Assembly (NCBI GenBank): GCA_900079685.1
Contig: LT599018.1
Span: 365,012 to 429,011 of the forward strand
Length of the DNA stretch: 64,000 nucleotides
Direction of reading: 5' to 3'
Source: an uncultured delta proteobacterium
Lineage (GTDB): Bacteria; Desulfobacterota; Desulfovibrionia; Desulfovibrionales; Desulfovibrionaceae
Shown here: positions 17,499 to 27,720 of the stretch, in pieces
Position numbering within the stretch: the first letter of the stretch is position 1
Layout: every line of letters starts with the position of its first letter
Made by a program: the position numbers and the translations under genes
Notes under the pieces: generated by a model
The model's input: only the letters and a program-made list of their open reading frames with translations
Databases searched by the model: none
What the model was told of the DNA's origin: nothing

Positions 17499-18485
17499 GT
17501 GAAAAAAATAGCGTTTGCCCTTGCTCTGTTCTTACTGGGGGCATTTCCCGTCCTTGCAGCCCCGCCTGGCGGCGCGGCAGCCCTGTGGACGGCTGAGGCG
17601 TTACGCGGGACACCGCACGATCTCGAGCGGCGGCCCAACCGCGAACCGCGCCCGTCCGTGCCGCCTGTACCGCGCGCTCTTCTTGCGCCGCTGCCGGAAG
17701 CTGAAGACGGCGTTATCCGGCGTGTGCGCGTCGATCCCGAGCGTAAGGTCGCGGCCGTTAGCTTTGATCTTTGCGAACTGGAAACGCACTCCAACGGGTA
17801 TGACTACCGCATCGTGGACTTTTTGCGCCGCGAAGGCATACCGGCCACCTTCTTCATGGGCGGCAAGTGGATGCATTCCCATCCGGAACGCGCGATGCAG
17901 GTCATGGCCTGCCCTTTTTTTGAAATCGGCAACCACGCCTGGAGCCACGGCAATTTCGCCCTGATGGAAGAGACCATGGCTCGCGGCCAAGTGTTGCGAA
18001 CCCAGGCCCAGTATGAAATCCTTCGGGACGAACTGGCCGCCAGAGCCGCCTCCGCCGGGCTCGAAGCGGCGTTCGCGAACACCATTCCCCGGAGCATGAC
18101 GCTTTTCAGGCTGCCATACGGGCGTTCTTCGGCACGGGCGCTGCGCCTTTTGGGTTTGCTGGGGCTTCGGATTGTGCAGTGGGACGTCGTGGCGGAGCGG
18201 CTGCCGGGCGATAGCGCCGACCCGCGGGTGGCTGAAGAGTGCGCGGCGCAGGTGCGGCCCGGCTCAATCCTTCTGTTCCACGCCAACGGCGTGCCCCTTA
18301 ACAGCCACCTGTTGCTGGAGCGCGTGGTGAGGCTGCTTCGTGCCAAGGGCTACACCTTTGTCACGGTAAGCGAACTGCTGGACATGGGGCAGGCGGAAAC
18401 GGTCAAAGACGGCTATTTCACCACACCCGGCGATAACCTGGAACTTGACGCGAAGTTCGGCCTCTACGGCACGGGCGTCGAATAG
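17499..18485 (+). CDS. Polysaccharide deacetylase (NodB domain), exported
   Basis: 328 residues from a GTG start: KKIAFALALFLLGAFPVLAA is a clear signal peptide, and AAAAGGA lies upstream. An earlier in-frame ATG at 17343 would bury this signal. NodB motifs: SFDLCELE (motif 1, with Leu-Cys-Glu instead of the second Asp), NHAWSHGNF (metal His pair), FRLPYGRSS (motif 3) and LLFHANG (late motif). The enzyme should remove N- or O-acetyl groups from a cell-wall or exopolysaccharide in the periplasm. The altered motif 1 is shared by a known subgroup of the family, as I recall. Confidence 0.83.
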   Translation: MKKIAFALALFLLGAFPVLAAPPGGAAALWTAEALRGTPHDLERRPNREPRPSVPPVPRALLAPLPEAEDGVIRRVRVDPERKVAAVSFDLCELETHSNGYDYRIVDFLRREGIPATFFMGGKWMHSHPERAMQVMACPFFEIGNHAWSHGNFALMEETMARGQVLRTQAQYEILRDELAARAASAGLEAAFANTIPRSMTLFRLPYGRSSARALRLLGLLGLRIVQWDVVAERLPGDSADPRVAEECAAQVRPGSILLFHANGVPLNSHLLLERVVRLLRAKGYTFVTVSELLDMGQAETVKDGYFTTPGDNLELDAKFGLYGTGVE

Positions 18486-18502
18486 CGCGAATGGAAGGAA
18501 TG

Positions 18503-18652
18503 GGCGTTGAAAAACTACCCGGTTTCCTACCCGGTTCGGCATAGGTAGTTAACGAACCTACCCGGAGGCGCATGAACAGCAGGGATGGATAAAAAGCAAG
18601 CGCGCCAAGGTGTTTATTTCCTCGGCGCACTTGTGCGAATGTCTTTCTGGTG
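18503..18652 (-). repeat. Dispersed terminator-bearing element, copy A (shorter)
   Basis: Shares about 150 bp with the copies at 29858-30047 and 41158-41347: tandem TACCCGG-containing units, then a hairpin (arms about 18597-18610 and 18620-18633) followed on the minus strand by CTTTTTATC. It lies just downstream of the last minus-strand gene (18675-18956). It lacks the leftmost 40 bp seen in the other copies. Confidence 0.85.
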
Positions 18653-18674
18653 ATTCGCGCGTCAATCCAACGGT

Positions 18675-18956
18675 TCAATTGTTTTTCTGACAAGCCGGAG
18701 GAGAGGTAAAGGCCTGTTGTGGGGCCGTGCCTTCTTTTTTAAGCCTTTCGGCGGTTGCCTGGGCCATGCCCAAGGTTATGGAAATGCGTTCAAGAGCAGA
18801 GGCCTGCTCTTGAAGAACGCAGCGGTGTATTTCACATCCCTTTGGCAAAGCCGAAATGAGCGCCTCTGTTCCTTTGCGGATGATTTCGATGTCAAAGGCA
18901 AGCTGTTCAAGAACCGTGGCTATGGCAGCGACTCGCTCAAGAACTGTTTTGGACAA
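18675..18956 (-). CDS. Small helical hypothetical protein
   Basis: 93 residues from a TTG start with GGAG nine bases upstream. Composition is protein-like and helical (VLERVAAIATVLEQLAFDIEIIRKGTEALISALPKG), with a Cys-containing middle and a Lys-rich tail. It lies 51 bp after the dehydratase gene on the same strand and could be the last gene of that operon, with copy A of the dispersed element as its terminator. No family recognised. Confidence 0.5.
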   Translation of the reverse strand: MSKTVLERVAAIATVLEQLAFDIEIIRKGTEALISALPKGCEIHRCVLQEQASALERISITLGMAQATAERLKKEGTAPQQAFTSPPACQKNN

Positions 18957-19007
18957 GGGCGGCTCCAGTTTTTTGTTCGGCTTTTATGCCTCTTCTGGGG
19001 CTTGGCG

Positions 19008-20681
19008 TTATCCGTCCGAACCGCGTAAGATAGCCCCTTTGTTGGCCTGGGAAACATTCCGGCAGTATAGGCCGAGAAATCCCTTGTCGACCGGGGGCTT
19101 TCTCGGAACAAGTTTTTCCAGCCGGCTCGCCATTTCCTCCGGACTGATAAGCAGATTGATTTCTTTGCGCTCAATATTGATTTCGATTGTATCGCCGTCC
19201 TGAACGATGGCGATAGGCCCGCCGATTTGCGCTTCCGGGGTCACATGGCCGATGCAGAAGCCTCGGGTCGCGCCGGAATAGCGGCCGTCGGTAATCATTG
19301 CGACGCTGTCCCCCAGACCCATACCGGTCAATAACGCGGCGGGAATGGACAATTCGCGCATGCCAGGCCCGCCCCGGGGCCCTTCGTAGCGTATAATGAG
19401 GATGTCGCCCGCCTTGACTTCCTTGGTCATGATGTGCTCAAGCAGTTCCTCTTCGGAGTCGAATGTTTTCGCGGGACCCACGTGGCGGGGTTTGGGATTC
19501 TTGATGCCGCTCACTTTAATCACCGCGCCGTCCGGGGCCAGGTTGCCCTTGAGGACGACAATGCCGCCCGTGGGTTGCAGGGGATTGTCCAGCGACCGCA
19601 GGACTTCCGGGTTTTTACTCTTGATGGAGAAGTCCGCAATGGGCTTCCCGGTCACGGTAATTGCCGAGCCGTCCACCAATGATCCCAGTTCTCCGTAGAC
19701 GGCCCGCACGCCGCCCGCTTCATGGAAATCATTTATGGTGTACTTACTTGACGGTTTGTATTTGCCGATACACGGCGTTTTGGCGGAAATGTTGTCGAAT
19801 TCTTCCAGCAGTATGGGAAGCTCCAGATCCTCCGCCAAAGCCTGCAGGTGAAGAATGGCGTTCGTGGAGCCGCCGACGGCCATTAAGTATGTTATGGCGT
19901 TCCGGAGAGCGGAGCGGGTCACGATATCCCGCGGGCGCAAATTTTCTTTCACCATCGCGACGATGCGTTCGCCGGTCAGGGCCGCATACTGCCGCTTGGA
20001 AGCGAATACCGCCGGGATGGTGGAGTTTCCGGGAAGGCTCATGCCCAGTGCCTCGATAAGCGTGTTCATGCTCATGCCCGTGCCCATCATGGAACACACA
20101 CCCGTTGTGCAGCAGACGTTATCCTCGATATCCTCAAACTCCTGGGCGGTTATTTTTTGGGATTTGAAGGCGCCCATGGCTTCCTTGATGTCGCACGTGA
20201 CCAGCATTTCCCCGCTGTCCGCCTTGTGCGGCAGCATGGGGCCGGGAGAGATGAATATCGTGGGAATGTTCAACCTGGCCGCCGCCATGAGCATGCCGCC
20301 GGGCGATTTATCGCAGGAAGGCAGAAACACAAGCCCGTCAAACCCGGCGGAACCCACCGTCACCTCTATTTCTGCAGCGACAACTTCGCGGCTGGCGAGG
20401 GAATAGTGCATGCCTATCCCCTGGCAGTGGGAGTCGCAAATGGCAAGGGTATAGAATTCCACCGGCGTTCCGCCGGCGGCGAAAACCCCGTTTTTGACGA
20501 ACTGGGCCAGTTCTTTATTCGGATAGGCTCCGGGGTTTATCTCCGACCAGGAACTCACGACGCCGATAACCGGCTTATCAAGATATTTTTTGGCATACCC
20601 CACGGATTTGAACATCGCGCGGGGATACGCCCCCTTGATTCCAAGCATCATTTCCTGGGCGTTGCGAAGCATTTTTTTCAT
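19008..20681 (-). CDS. IlvD/Edd-family dehydratase (dihydroxy-acid or sugar-acid dehydratase)
   Basis: 557 residues of the IlvD/Edd family. Seen: the Fe-S cysteine segments [18 protein letters not shown] and [17 protein letters not shown], plus [13 protein letters not shown] and [20 protein letters not shown] near the C terminus. It removes water from a 2,3-dihydroxy acid to give a 2-keto acid. Being last in a Tct transporter/TPP enzyme operon rather than with ilv genes, a catabolic role on an aldonic or hydroxy acid is likelier than branched-chain amino-acid synthesis (inference). Confidence 0.88.
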   Translation of the reverse strand: MKKMLRNAQEMMLGIKGAYPRAMFKSVGYAKKYLDKPVIGVVSSWSEINPGAYPNKELAQFVKNGVFAAGGTPVEFYTLAICDSHCQGIGMHYSLASREVVAAEIEVTVGSAGFDGLVFLPSCDKSPGGMLMAAARLNIPTIFISPGPMLPHKADSGEMLVTCDIKEAMGAFKSQKITAQEFEDIEDNVCCTTGVCSMMGTGMSMNTLIEALGMSLPGNSTIPAVFASKRQYAALTGERIVAMVKENLRPRDIVTRSALRNAITYLMAVGGSTNAILHLQALAEDLELPILLEEFDNISAKTPCIGKYKPSSKYTINDFHEAGGVRAVYGELGSLVDGSAITVTGKPIADFSIKSKNPEVLRSLDNPLQPTGGIVVLKGNLAPDGAVIKVSGIKNPKPRHVGPAKTFDSEEELLEHIMTKEVKAGDILIIRYEGPRGGPGMRELSIPAALLTGMGLGDSVAMITDGRYSGATRGFCIGHVTPEAQIGGPIAIVQDGDTIEINIERKEINLLISPEEMASRLEKLVPRKPPVDKGFLGLYCRNVSQANKGAILRGSDG

Positions 20682-20745
20682 AAAGTTTCCCTTTTGGCAG
20701 TTTGCATGCGTTGTTTTCGCCCCAGTCTGATACGCTGATCCGGCA

Positions 20746-22260
20746 TTATCTGAACGGCAGGACGCTTTTAATTTTACCCTTTATGTATGCCATAAGCGGT
20801 GTTCCCGAGAGGAGGGAGAGAAGCGCTATTGTCAGAAGCACCAGCGAAATGGGCTCCTGGAAGAATACCCACCATGAACCGTGGCTCATAAGCAGAGACT
20901 GGTGCAGGCTGGTATCCAGCATGTTGCCGAGTATGAGGCCCACAACCAGCGGCGCTACGGGCACCCCCAGCTTGTCCATGCAGTAGCCCAGAATGCCGAA
21001 GCCCAGCATGAGATAGACGTCGAAAAAGGTATTGTTGATGGCAAAGGAACCTATGATGCAGAAAATCCCCACGGCGACGGCCAGTACCCTGTTGGGAATC
21101 CTGGTAACGTAGACGCACAGGCGGGTAAAACCGAGCCCGAACAACAACATGGTGAAGTTGGTCAGGAGAAGCGCCCAGATCAGCGTGTAGGCTACTTTCG
21201 CATGCTCCACCATCAGGGTGGGGCCGGGCATGATGCCGTGGGCCATGAGGCCGCCCAAGATGACCGCCGTGGAGGAAGAGCCGGGTATGCCCAGGGATAT
21301 CGTCGGGATGAGCGCCCCGCCCGCGACGGCGTTGTTGGCGGACTCCGGGGCGGCGATACCGTAGGGCGAGCCCTTGCCGAATCTGCTCTTCTCGTCTTCC
21401 GGGGCGAACCGCTTGGCCTCGTTGTAAGCGAACCAGCATGCGGTGTCGCCGCCCGTTCCGGGAATAAGCCCGGTAAAAATGCCGATGAAAGAGGAACGCA
21501 GGACCGTCGGCGTCAGGGGTTTCATCTCTTTCCAGCTTATCCGTACGGAGTCCTTGATGTCATTGGCCTTGGCCGCCTGGGTACTGTCGGATTCGATCAT
21601 GCGGATTACTTGGGGGATGGAGAACAGTCCGATCAGGGCCACGGTGAACGGGATGCCCGAGTACAACTCAAGAATGCCCATGGTGAAGCGGGGATAGCCG
21701 GAAACCGGATCCATGCCCACGTTGGAGAGCAGCACACCTACGGCTCCAGCGAGCAGACCCTTTATCGTGGACTCCTGCGAAAGGGACGCGATGATGGTCA
21801 TACCTAGAATGCACACGGCGGCAAGCTCTACCGGGCCGAATTCCAGCGCCACCCGGCCCAGGATCGGAGCGACCGTCAGGAGCGCGATGGAACTGATTAA
21901 CCCGCCGATGAACGAGGATGTCAGCGATATGCTGAGCGCTCTCCCGGCCTGGCCTTGCTGGGCCATGGGGTAACCGTCCAGCACCGTGGCGGCGGCCGCC
22001 GCCGTGCCCGGGGTTTTAATGAGAATGGCCGCGATGGACCCGCCGTACATGGCGGAAAGATAAATGGCCGCCAGCATGCTGATGCCGATATCCGGCGAAA
22101 AGGCGTAGGTGATGGGTACCAGAAGCGCGATGGCCATGGTGGCGGAAAGTCCCGGCATGGCGCCGACCGCGAGACCGATCAGCGTGCCGATGCAAATGGC
22201 GAGCAGAGCAGCCGGGCTGAGCGTGTTGGCCAGCCCCATCAGTAAACTATCCCAGACCAT
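20746..22260 (-). CDS. tctA: Tripartite tricarboxylate transporter, large permease TctA
   Basis: 504 residues, about 12 membrane helices. Contains the TctA signatures [20 protein letters not shown] and [21 protein letters not shown], and [25 protein letters not shown]. It forms the ion-coupled channel for a carboxylate. The ATG at 22260 is chosen because GGAGGTG lies seven bases upstream; it overlaps the end of tctB by 14 bp. An ATG at 22287 would extend into the tctB frame. Confidence 0.93.
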   Translation of the reverse strand: MVWDSLLMGLANTLSPAALLAICIGTLIGLAVGAMPGLSATMAIALLVPITYAFSPDIGISMLAAIYLSAMYGGSIAAILIKTPGTAAAAATVLDGYPMAQQGQAGRALSISLTSSFIGGLISSIALLTVAPILGRVALEFGPVELAAVCILGMTIIASLSQESTIKGLLAGAVGVLLSNVGMDPVSGYPRFTMGILELYSGIPFTVALIGLFSIPQVIRMIESDSTQAAKANDIKDSVRISWKEMKPLTPTVLRSSFIGIFTGLIPGTGGDTACWFAYNEAKRFAPEDEKSRFGKGSPYGIAAPESANNAVAGGALIPTISLGIPGSSSTAVILGGLMAHGIMPGPTLMVEHAKVAYTLIWALLLTNFTMLLFGLGFTRLCVYVTRIPNRVLAVAVGIFCIIGSFAINNTFFDVYLMLGFGILGYCMDKLGVPVAPLVVGLILGNMLDTSLHQSLLMSHGSWWVFFQEPISLVLLTIALLSLLSGTPLMAYIKGKIKSVLPFR

Positions 22261-22726
22261 GGCGCGCCACCTCCGCGAAAAATTCAAACCCGCCCATGGG
22301 CACGGGAAGATGCAGCAGCCGGACGAATACGAGGTAGACCAGCACCGGAAAGCCTATGGCGATGCCGACACACGTTACAAGAGTTGTCGCGCGGAGGAAC
22401 CAGCAGGCGGCGACGATGAAGACGGGCGTAATGACGAAATATCCCAATGGCTGCACCAGGGCCACGTACCCGATGAGAAGGCCTATGAAAATCCATATGC
22501 GTTTCAGGTTGACCGGAGGGCGGGCCTCCTGGATGGCGTGCTCGCCGCGTTTTTCCGCCCGCACCGCGTTGAAAGCCATGAGGGCGGAGAGCAGGAAGAT
22601 CAGCCCGCAGAGAATGCGGGGCAGCATTGCCGCGGAATCCGTCAGCTCCTGCGAATAGACCAGGAAAAGCAGGGCCAGCCCCGATGTTCCAAGAGTAAAT
22701 AGAATTTCTTTTGCGAAATACGGCAT
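22247..22726 (-). CDS. tctB: Tripartite tricarboxylate transporter, small permease TctB
   Basis: 159 residues with four hydrophobic segments in the usual TctB arrangement (FTLGTSGLALLFLVYSQ, MLPRILCGLIFLLSALMAF, IWIFIGLLIGYVALVQPLGYFVITPVFIVAACWFL). Overlap with tctA means translational coupling. It partners TctA and the periplasmic TctC in the same operon. Confidence 0.9.
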   Translation of the reverse strand: MPYFAKEILFTLGTSGLALLFLVYSQELTDSAAMLPRILCGLIFLLSALMAFNAVRAEKRGEHAIQEARPPVNLKRIWIFIGLLIGYVALVQPLGYFVITPVFIVAACWFLRATTLVTCVGIAIGFPVLVYLVFVRLLHLPVPMGGFEFFAEVARHGLG

Positions 22727-22768
22727 TCGGCAGCTCCCTTTTGGGGGTTTGCAAATCTTCGGGCTCGG

Positions 22769-23662
22769 CTATTTTTTCACGGTCACTCCGAGAAGCTCCT
22801 CGTAGATCATGAACATGGAACTTTTATCCAGGTGGGGATTCCGCCTGGCGGCCATCTGGTAGACGGCGGTGGTGGCGGAAAGCACTGGCACCGGGATGCA
22901 CTCCTTGATGGTGATGGATTCCACGTTTACCAGATCCTTATACGCGCCGCTTATGGGATACGCGCCCTCGAAATTCCGCTCCAGAACGCGGGGAACGAAA
23001 TACCGGGAAGCGTAGCTGCCGCCCGTGCTGTTGCTGACGACCTGTTCGAACCGTTCGGCGTTGATGCCCAGCTTGACGGCCAACGGGAAAATTTCGGCCA
23101 GGGCCGCGATACTGACGTTGTACAGCACGTTGTTGAGCGCCTTGGTCATTTGCCCGCTGCCGACAGGCCCCATGTGCAGGATGGTTTTGCCCATCCGGCA
23201 CAGGTGGGGGTATACGGCTTTGAATAACTCCTCGGGGCCGCCCACCATGATCGTCAGGGTGCCGTTCAGCGCGCCGATGGGCATTCCGGAAACGGGCGCG
23301 TCCATGAATCCCACGCCTTTGGCGGCCAGCGCCTCAGCTACCTCTTGATTCGAAGCAAGGCTGGTGGAACTGAAATCCATCACGATCTGCCCTTCACGGA
23401 GGTGCGGCAGCAGTCCTTTTTCTCCCAGAAGCGTCTCGCGCACTTCCTTGGAGGCGGGAAGGCTCAGGAAGATCATGTCGCATGCCGCGATATCGACGAG
23501 GTTCTTGGCCGTGGATGCGCCGATGCCTTCATATTCCGGGTACCTGTCATGGACGATGTCATAGACCATGAGGTCAATTTCGGGGCACATCAAATTTTTT
23601 GCCATGCTGCCGCCCATCCGGCCCAGCCCGATGAATCCGATAAAAGGCTTTTTTGCGGACAT
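22769..23662 (-). CDS. 3-hydroxyisobutyrate/tartronate-semialdehyde-type dehydrogenase, copy 1
   Basis: 297 residues of the beta-hydroxyacid dehydrogenase family. Rossmann NAD(P) motif GFIGLGRMGGSMAKNL at the N terminus, substrate segment DAPVSGMPIGALNGTLTIM, and the catalytic Lys in GQMTKALNNVLYN. It oxidises or reduces a 3-hydroxy acid / semialdehyde pair. AGGAG precedes the ATG. A paralogue (24879-25781) lies two genes upstream in the same operon, separated by tctC. Confidence 0.9.
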   Translation of the reverse strand: MSAKKPFIGFIGLGRMGGSMAKNLMCPEIDLMVYDIVHDRYPEYEGIGASTAKNLVDIAACDMIFLSLPASKEVRETLLGEKGLLPHLREGQIVMDFSSTSLASNQEVAEALAAKGVGFMDAPVSGMPIGALNGTLTIMVGGPEELFKAVYPHLCRMGKTILHMGPVGSGQMTKALNNVLYNVSIAALAEIFPLAVKLGINAERFEQVVSNSTGGSYASRYFVPRVLERNFEGAYPISGAYKDLVNVESITIKECIPVPVLSATTAVYQMAARRNPHLDKSSMFMIYEELLGVTVKK

Positions 23663-23813
23663 GTTGCGTTTTCTCCTGTTGGATACCTGCGTGTTTTGCG
23701 TTGGTGAAAAGAGCGGCGCAAGGCCGTTTCCCTGTTTTGCGGGCTTGCCCGGCCCCGGGGAGGGGCCGGACCCGCCCGGTCAACGGACGTTCATTGCGGG
23801 AAGCCTTGTCTTT

Positions 23814-24803
23814 CTACCGCTTGGAGTATTCCGACTTGACCTGGTCCCACAGTTCCTTGGTCATCTTGACGTCCCTTTCGAGCATGGCGCGGTACTCGTC
23901 GCCGTACTTCATGTCGATGACGGTCGCGCGGTCATTGCAGGCCTTGATAAAGGCGGGATCGGCGGCCATTTTTTTGAACGCTTCTATGATGTGGGCCTTC
24001 ACTTCCGCGGGCGCTCCCTTGGGCATGGCATAGCCGCGGTAAGAAGCCACCACGAGATCGTAGCCCAGTTCCTTCATGGTGGGCACGTCGGGCAGGAGCT
24101 CGATGCGCTTTTCGGTCATGACGCCAAGGGCGCGGAGGTTCCCGGCCTTGATCTGGGGGTAGGAGATGCCCACGTTGCTGATGCTCACGTCGATCTTGCG
24201 CCCCATGGCCGCCTGCCAGGAAGGGCCGTCTCCGTCAAAGGGCACGACCTGGGTTTTGATCCCCATGGCCTGGTGGGTCAGAAGAATGGCGAAGAAGTCG
24301 TCCGTGCCCACGCCGGAAATGGCGGAGGTGATCTTGCCCGGGTTTTCCTTGCAGGCCTTGATCATGTCGTCCAGGGTCTTGAAGGGATGGTCCTGCGCCA
24401 CAACAAAGATGATCGGGTCGGATGCCACGTTGGCGAGCACGTCGATATCGTCAACGGAGTACTGAATTTCCGAACTCATGATGTAGTTTGCATACATCGC
24501 GGGCGCGTTCAGAATGCCCCAGGTGTAGCCGTCCCCCTTGGTCTGTTTGGCAAGGCGGGTCCAGGCAATGGCGCTGTTGGCGCCGGGCATGTATTGGTTG
24601 ATGAAGTTGATGCCGATGTATTTTTCCAGCGTGGGTTGGGTGAGCTGGGCCAGAGTGTCGCTGCCCCCTCCGGGCTTGTAGCCCTGGATGACGGTAATCG
24701 GTTTATTCGGATACGGCGCGGCTTCGGCAATGCCGGCGTTCACAACAAAGGCAAGCCCGATCAAGAGCAAACAAGAGATGAAAAACGTTTTCCGAATGTT
24801 CAT
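23814..24803 (-). CDS. tctC: Tripartite tricarboxylate transporter substrate-binding protein (TctC/Bug)
   Basis: 329 residues with a Sec signal peptide (MNIRKTFFISCLLLIGLAFVVNAGIAEA) and the Bug/TctC pattern YPNKPITVIQGYKPGGGSDTLAQ, then the ligand-loop region and MPKGAPAEVKAHIIEAFKK near the C terminus. It captures a carboxylate in the periplasm for TctAB. Sitting between the two dehydrogenase genes, it links the transporter to the catabolic enzymes. A GC-rich hairpin (23749-23769) lies between it and the next gene and might lower downstream expression. Confidence 0.92.
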   Translation of the reverse strand: MNIRKTFFISCLLLIGLAFVVNAGIAEAAPYPNKPITVIQGYKPGGGSDTLAQLTQPTLEKYIGINFINQYMPGANSAIAWTRLAKQTKGDGYTWGILNAPAMYANYIMSSEIQYSVDDIDVLANVASDPIIFVVAQDHPFKTLDDMIKACKENPGKITSAISGVGTDDFFAILLTHQAMGIKTQVVPFDGDGPSWQAAMGRKIDVSISNVGISYPQIKAGNLRALGVMTEKRIELLPDVPTMKELGYDLVVASYRGYAMPKGAPAEVKAHIIEAFKKMAADPAFIKACNDRATVIDMKYGDEYRAMLERDVKMTKELWDQVKSEYSKR

Positions 24804-24878
24804 GCGCTAACTCCTCAATGGTTAAAGGGACCACACCGTGCGGAAAAAACCGCGTGCTCCGCGCTCGGGAAGAGGCGG

Positions 24879-25781
24879 TCACTTTTCCGCAAGCTTGACA
24901 TTCAGAAGATCTTCGAAAAGGAGCATCATGGCGCTCTTGTCCTGATCGCCGTAGCCTTTGCGAAGCGCTGTCTTGTACGTGAGGGTGGCCGCTTCGATAA
25001 CGGGGGCGGGGATGGCTTCGTACAAAGCTATTTCCCCCAGGTTGATCATGTCCTTGTATGCGCTGCCCATGGCATAGGCTCCGGTGAACTCTCGCCGCAG
25101 GATGCGGGGAAGGAAGAACTCCGAGCAAAAACTACGGCCGGTGCTGGAATTTATCACTTCGGTGATCTGCTTGGGATCAAGCCCGGAAGCGATGGCTATG
25201 GGGACCACTTCCGCAAGGGCCGCCATGCTGATGTTATAGAGCACGTTGTTCACGGCTTTGGTAAGCTGGCCGCATCCCGGCCCGCCCATGTACAGGATGT
25301 TCTTGCCCATGGCGGAAAAATACGGCAGCGCCCTGTCAAAGGTGTCTCTTTCCCCGCCGGCCATTATGGTCAGGGTGCCGTCTCTTGCCCCGCCAAGCCC
25401 GCCGGAAATAGGCGCGTCCAGCAGACGAACGCCTTTTGCCGCGAATAATGCATGCATTTCCCTGGCAAAGGAAACCGTGGTGGTGCTCATATCCAGCACG
25501 GTCTGGCCCGGATTCAGCAACGGCAACAGGCCGTTTCCGCCGGTCAGGATCTCGCGGACCTGGTTGTTGCCCGGCAGGCAGAGGATAATGACGGGGCAGG
25601 AAGCGAGTTCGCGGCTGTCCCGCGCAACAGCCGCTCCTATGGAGGCAAGCTCCGCGAGGCGGTCTTCCGAAATATCGTTGACGGCCAGGGAAAATCCGCG
25701 TGCAATAAGGTTTTTGGCCATGCTTGCGCCCATCTTGCCCAAGCCGATGAAACCGAGCCGGGTTCCTGATTGCTTTTCCAT
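24879..25781 (-). CDS. 3-hydroxyisobutyrate/tartronate-semialdehyde-type dehydrogenase, copy 2
   Basis: 300 residues, paralogous to the gene at 22769-23662. Seen: LGFIGLGKMGASMAKNL, DAPISGGLGGARDGTLTIM and the catalytic Lys in GQLTKAVNNVLYN. The two proteins share architecture throughout, but differ around the substrate loop (PIGAL versus GGARD), so they may act on different hydroxy acids or stereoisomers (inference). The ribosome site is weak. Confidence 0.9.
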   Translation of the reverse strand: MEKQSGTRLGFIGLGKMGASMAKNLIARGFSLAVNDISEDRLAELASIGAAVARDSRELASCPVIILCLPGNNQVREILTGGNGLLPLLNPGQTVLDMSTTTVSFAREMHALFAAKGVRLLDAPISGGLGGARDGTLTIMAGGERDTFDRALPYFSAMGKNILYMGGPGCGQLTKAVNNVLYNISMAALAEVVPIAIASGLDPKQITEVINSSTGRSFCSEFFLPRILRREFTGAYAMGSAYKDMINLGEIALYEAIPAPVIEAATLTYKTALRKGYGDQDKSAMMLLFEDLLNVKLAEK

Positions 25782-25861
25782 ACCGCATCCAAAGGCTAGA
25801 GGGTTTGCGCCGCTCGTCGGGAGCGACGGTCTTGGCCGGTGCCGGAACAGAGGAGGCGGGC

Positions 25862-27538
25862 CTAATACAACTGCGGGTCGCCGGTTATATCCGTAATGAC
25901 TTCAACCACCGCGGGCTTTCCGCCGCGTATGGCGTCGCCGAGCGCGGGGGCCAGGTCCTTTTCCTCGATGACGGTTATGCCGACGGCTCCCATGGTTTCG
26001 GCAAGCTGCGCAAAACTCGCTGCCCGGAACTGGTACATCTCATCGCGGTTGCCTTCGGCGTTGCCGTACATTTCGTGAATTTGCTTGCGGCACATGCCGA
26101 GACCGCGGTTGTTGTTGACCACGGTTACCGTGGGAATGCCGTAGCGCACGGCGGTCTCGATCTCCGCGACGTGGTACCAGAAGCCGCCGTCCCCGGTGAA
26201 GCAGACGACCGGCTGGTCGGGCGCGCCGCATTTGACGCCCAGGGAAGCAGGGTACGCCCAGCCGAGGGAGCCGCCCGCGGCGCGGATGTAGCGCTGACGC
26301 GGTTTGGTGAGATCGATATGCGACGCGGTCCAGATGGCGGCGAACCCGGTATCGGAAACGAGGATGCCGTCTTCCGGGAGTTCGTCCTGGATGATCTGGC
26401 AGAGCCGCTCGACTTTGATGGGAGAGCCGGAATCCGCACGGGCCGGAATGAGGCTCTTTCGCCATTCCGCAAGGGCTTGGGCGGCCTTCCGCGTCCAGGC
26501 CGCATTGGGATGGGGGGCTTGCAGCGTGGCCGCCATGGCGGCTGCCGCGGCCTTGGCGTCGCCCAGCACGCTCACGGCGTTGGGGTAGTTGCGCCCGAGC
26601 TCCGCCGGGTTGATGTCTATCTGTATGACCGGGGTCTCCTGGGAGGGCAACGTCCAGTTTTTCGTGGTCTGGTCGCACGCGCTGCAGCCGATGAAGACAA
26701 CCAGGTCGGCTTCCGCCGCAATGGCGTTGGTGCAGGCTCGGCCGTATCCCCCCATGATCCCAAGGCTCAGGGGATGGTTTTCGAGCATAATGCCCTTGCC
26801 GTCCACAGAGGTCGCCAGGGGGATATTCAGCCTTTCGGCCAGCTTGGTTATTTCCGCTCCCGCGTCGGACATGACGGCGCCGCCGCCCGCCACGAGCAGG
26901 GGGCGCTCGGCTTTGTAAATGAGGTCAACAGCCGCCTTCACGGCAGCCGGATCCGGGATGGGGCGGAAAGGCGGGATCCGTGAGAAGCTTTTTTCAATGA
27001 TGAGGTCGGAAGCTATGTCTCCCCGCTCTATTATCCCGGCCTGATGGTTGGGCATGTCAATGTGCACGGGGCCTGGGGTTCCGGTTACGGCTTCCCGGAA
27101 AAGTTGACGGATGGCCTGGGGCAGTTCGCTCGCGTGCTCGATTGAGGTATTAAATTTGCTGACCGGCTCGAACAGCGGCCAATGGTCGACTTCCTGGTAT
27201 GCATGGCGGTAACGGTACATGGACGGCTTTTTGCCCGTGATGGCGATAACCGGAGACTTCGCGAGATACGCTTCCTGCATGCCGGAGGCCAGGTTGGCGG
27301 CACCAACGGACTGCGCCATGCATACGCCGGCCCTGCGGCTTGCGCGGGCGTAACCGTCCGCCATATAGGCGGCCGCTTTCTCGGAGTGGGTCATGATACG
27401 GCGGATATTACGCCGTTCAAGCTCTATCAGCGTTTGGCGCAAGACAGACTCTATATAAAACACGTGCGTTACGCCGTACCCGGCGAACGTTGCTGCCAGA
27501 AACTCACTGCCTTGCCACAATTTTTTGGGGTACGCCAC
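25862..27538 (-). CDS. Thiamine pyrophosphate enzyme (acetolactate synthase-like)
   Basis: 558 residues from a GTG start with AAGGAGAG five bases upstream. Three domains: TPP-binding N (with the conserved Glu in THSEKAAAYMADGYARAS), central domain (PLLVAGGGAVMSDAGAEI), and C-terminal PYR/PP domain with the Mg-TPP motif FTGDGGFWYHVAEIETAVRYG..VVNNN. It should carboligate or decarboxylate a 2-keto acid. First gene of the seven-gene operon. It differs from biosynthetic IlvB by context; the true substrate is unknown (glyoxylate carboligase and 2-keto-acid decarboxylase are both possible). Confidence 0.86.
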   Translation of the reverse strand: MAYPKKLWQGSEFLAATFAGYGVTHVFYIESVLRQTLIELERRNIRRIMTHSEKAAAYMADGYARASRRAGVCMAQSVGAANLASGMQEAYLAKSPVIAITGKKPSMYRYRHAYQEVDHWPLFEPVSKFNTSIEHASELPQAIRQLFREAVTGTPGPVHIDMPNHQAGIIERGDIASDLIIEKSFSRIPPFRPIPDPAAVKAAVDLIYKAERPLLVAGGGAVMSDAGAEITKLAERLNIPLATSVDGKGIMLENHPLSLGIMGGYGRACTNAIAAEADLVVFIGCSACDQTTKNWTLPSQETPVIQIDINPAELGRNYPNAVSVLGDAKAAAAAMAATLQAPHPNAAWTRKAAQALAEWRKSLIPARADSGSPIKVERLCQIIQDELPEDGILVSDTGFAAIWTASHIDLTKPRQRYIRAAGGSLGWAYPASLGVKCGAPDQPVVCFTGDGGFWYHVAEIETAVRYGIPTVTVVNNNRGLGMCRKQIHEMYGNAEGNRDEMYQFRAASFAQLAETMGAVGITVIEEKDLAPALGDAIRGGKPAVVEVITDITGDPQLY

Positions 27539-27720
27539 GGTGTCTCTCCTTACAATCCGTATGGTTACAGCGAAGGGTCGTGTCCCCGGATGAGCAATAT
27601 GCATGCCATGCGTGCCCCGGAATGCCCAAGGCCGCGATGTTTGCAACAACACACCGAATTGACGGGTAAAAAAACGACGAATGCGTGTCACGCGGACTGT
27701 GCGGTTTTTGGGTGAGGTTT

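Noticed and set aside
18418-18693. 91-aa minus-strand frame with [11 protein letters not shown] text, also seen at 29734-30051 and 41240-41569
   Set aside because: The similarity between the three frames comes from the dispersed DNA element; frames differ in length and start and include the terminator hairpin.
23568-25448. 626-aa plus-strand open frame
   Set aside because: Antisense to tctC and both dehydrogenase genes; no motifs.
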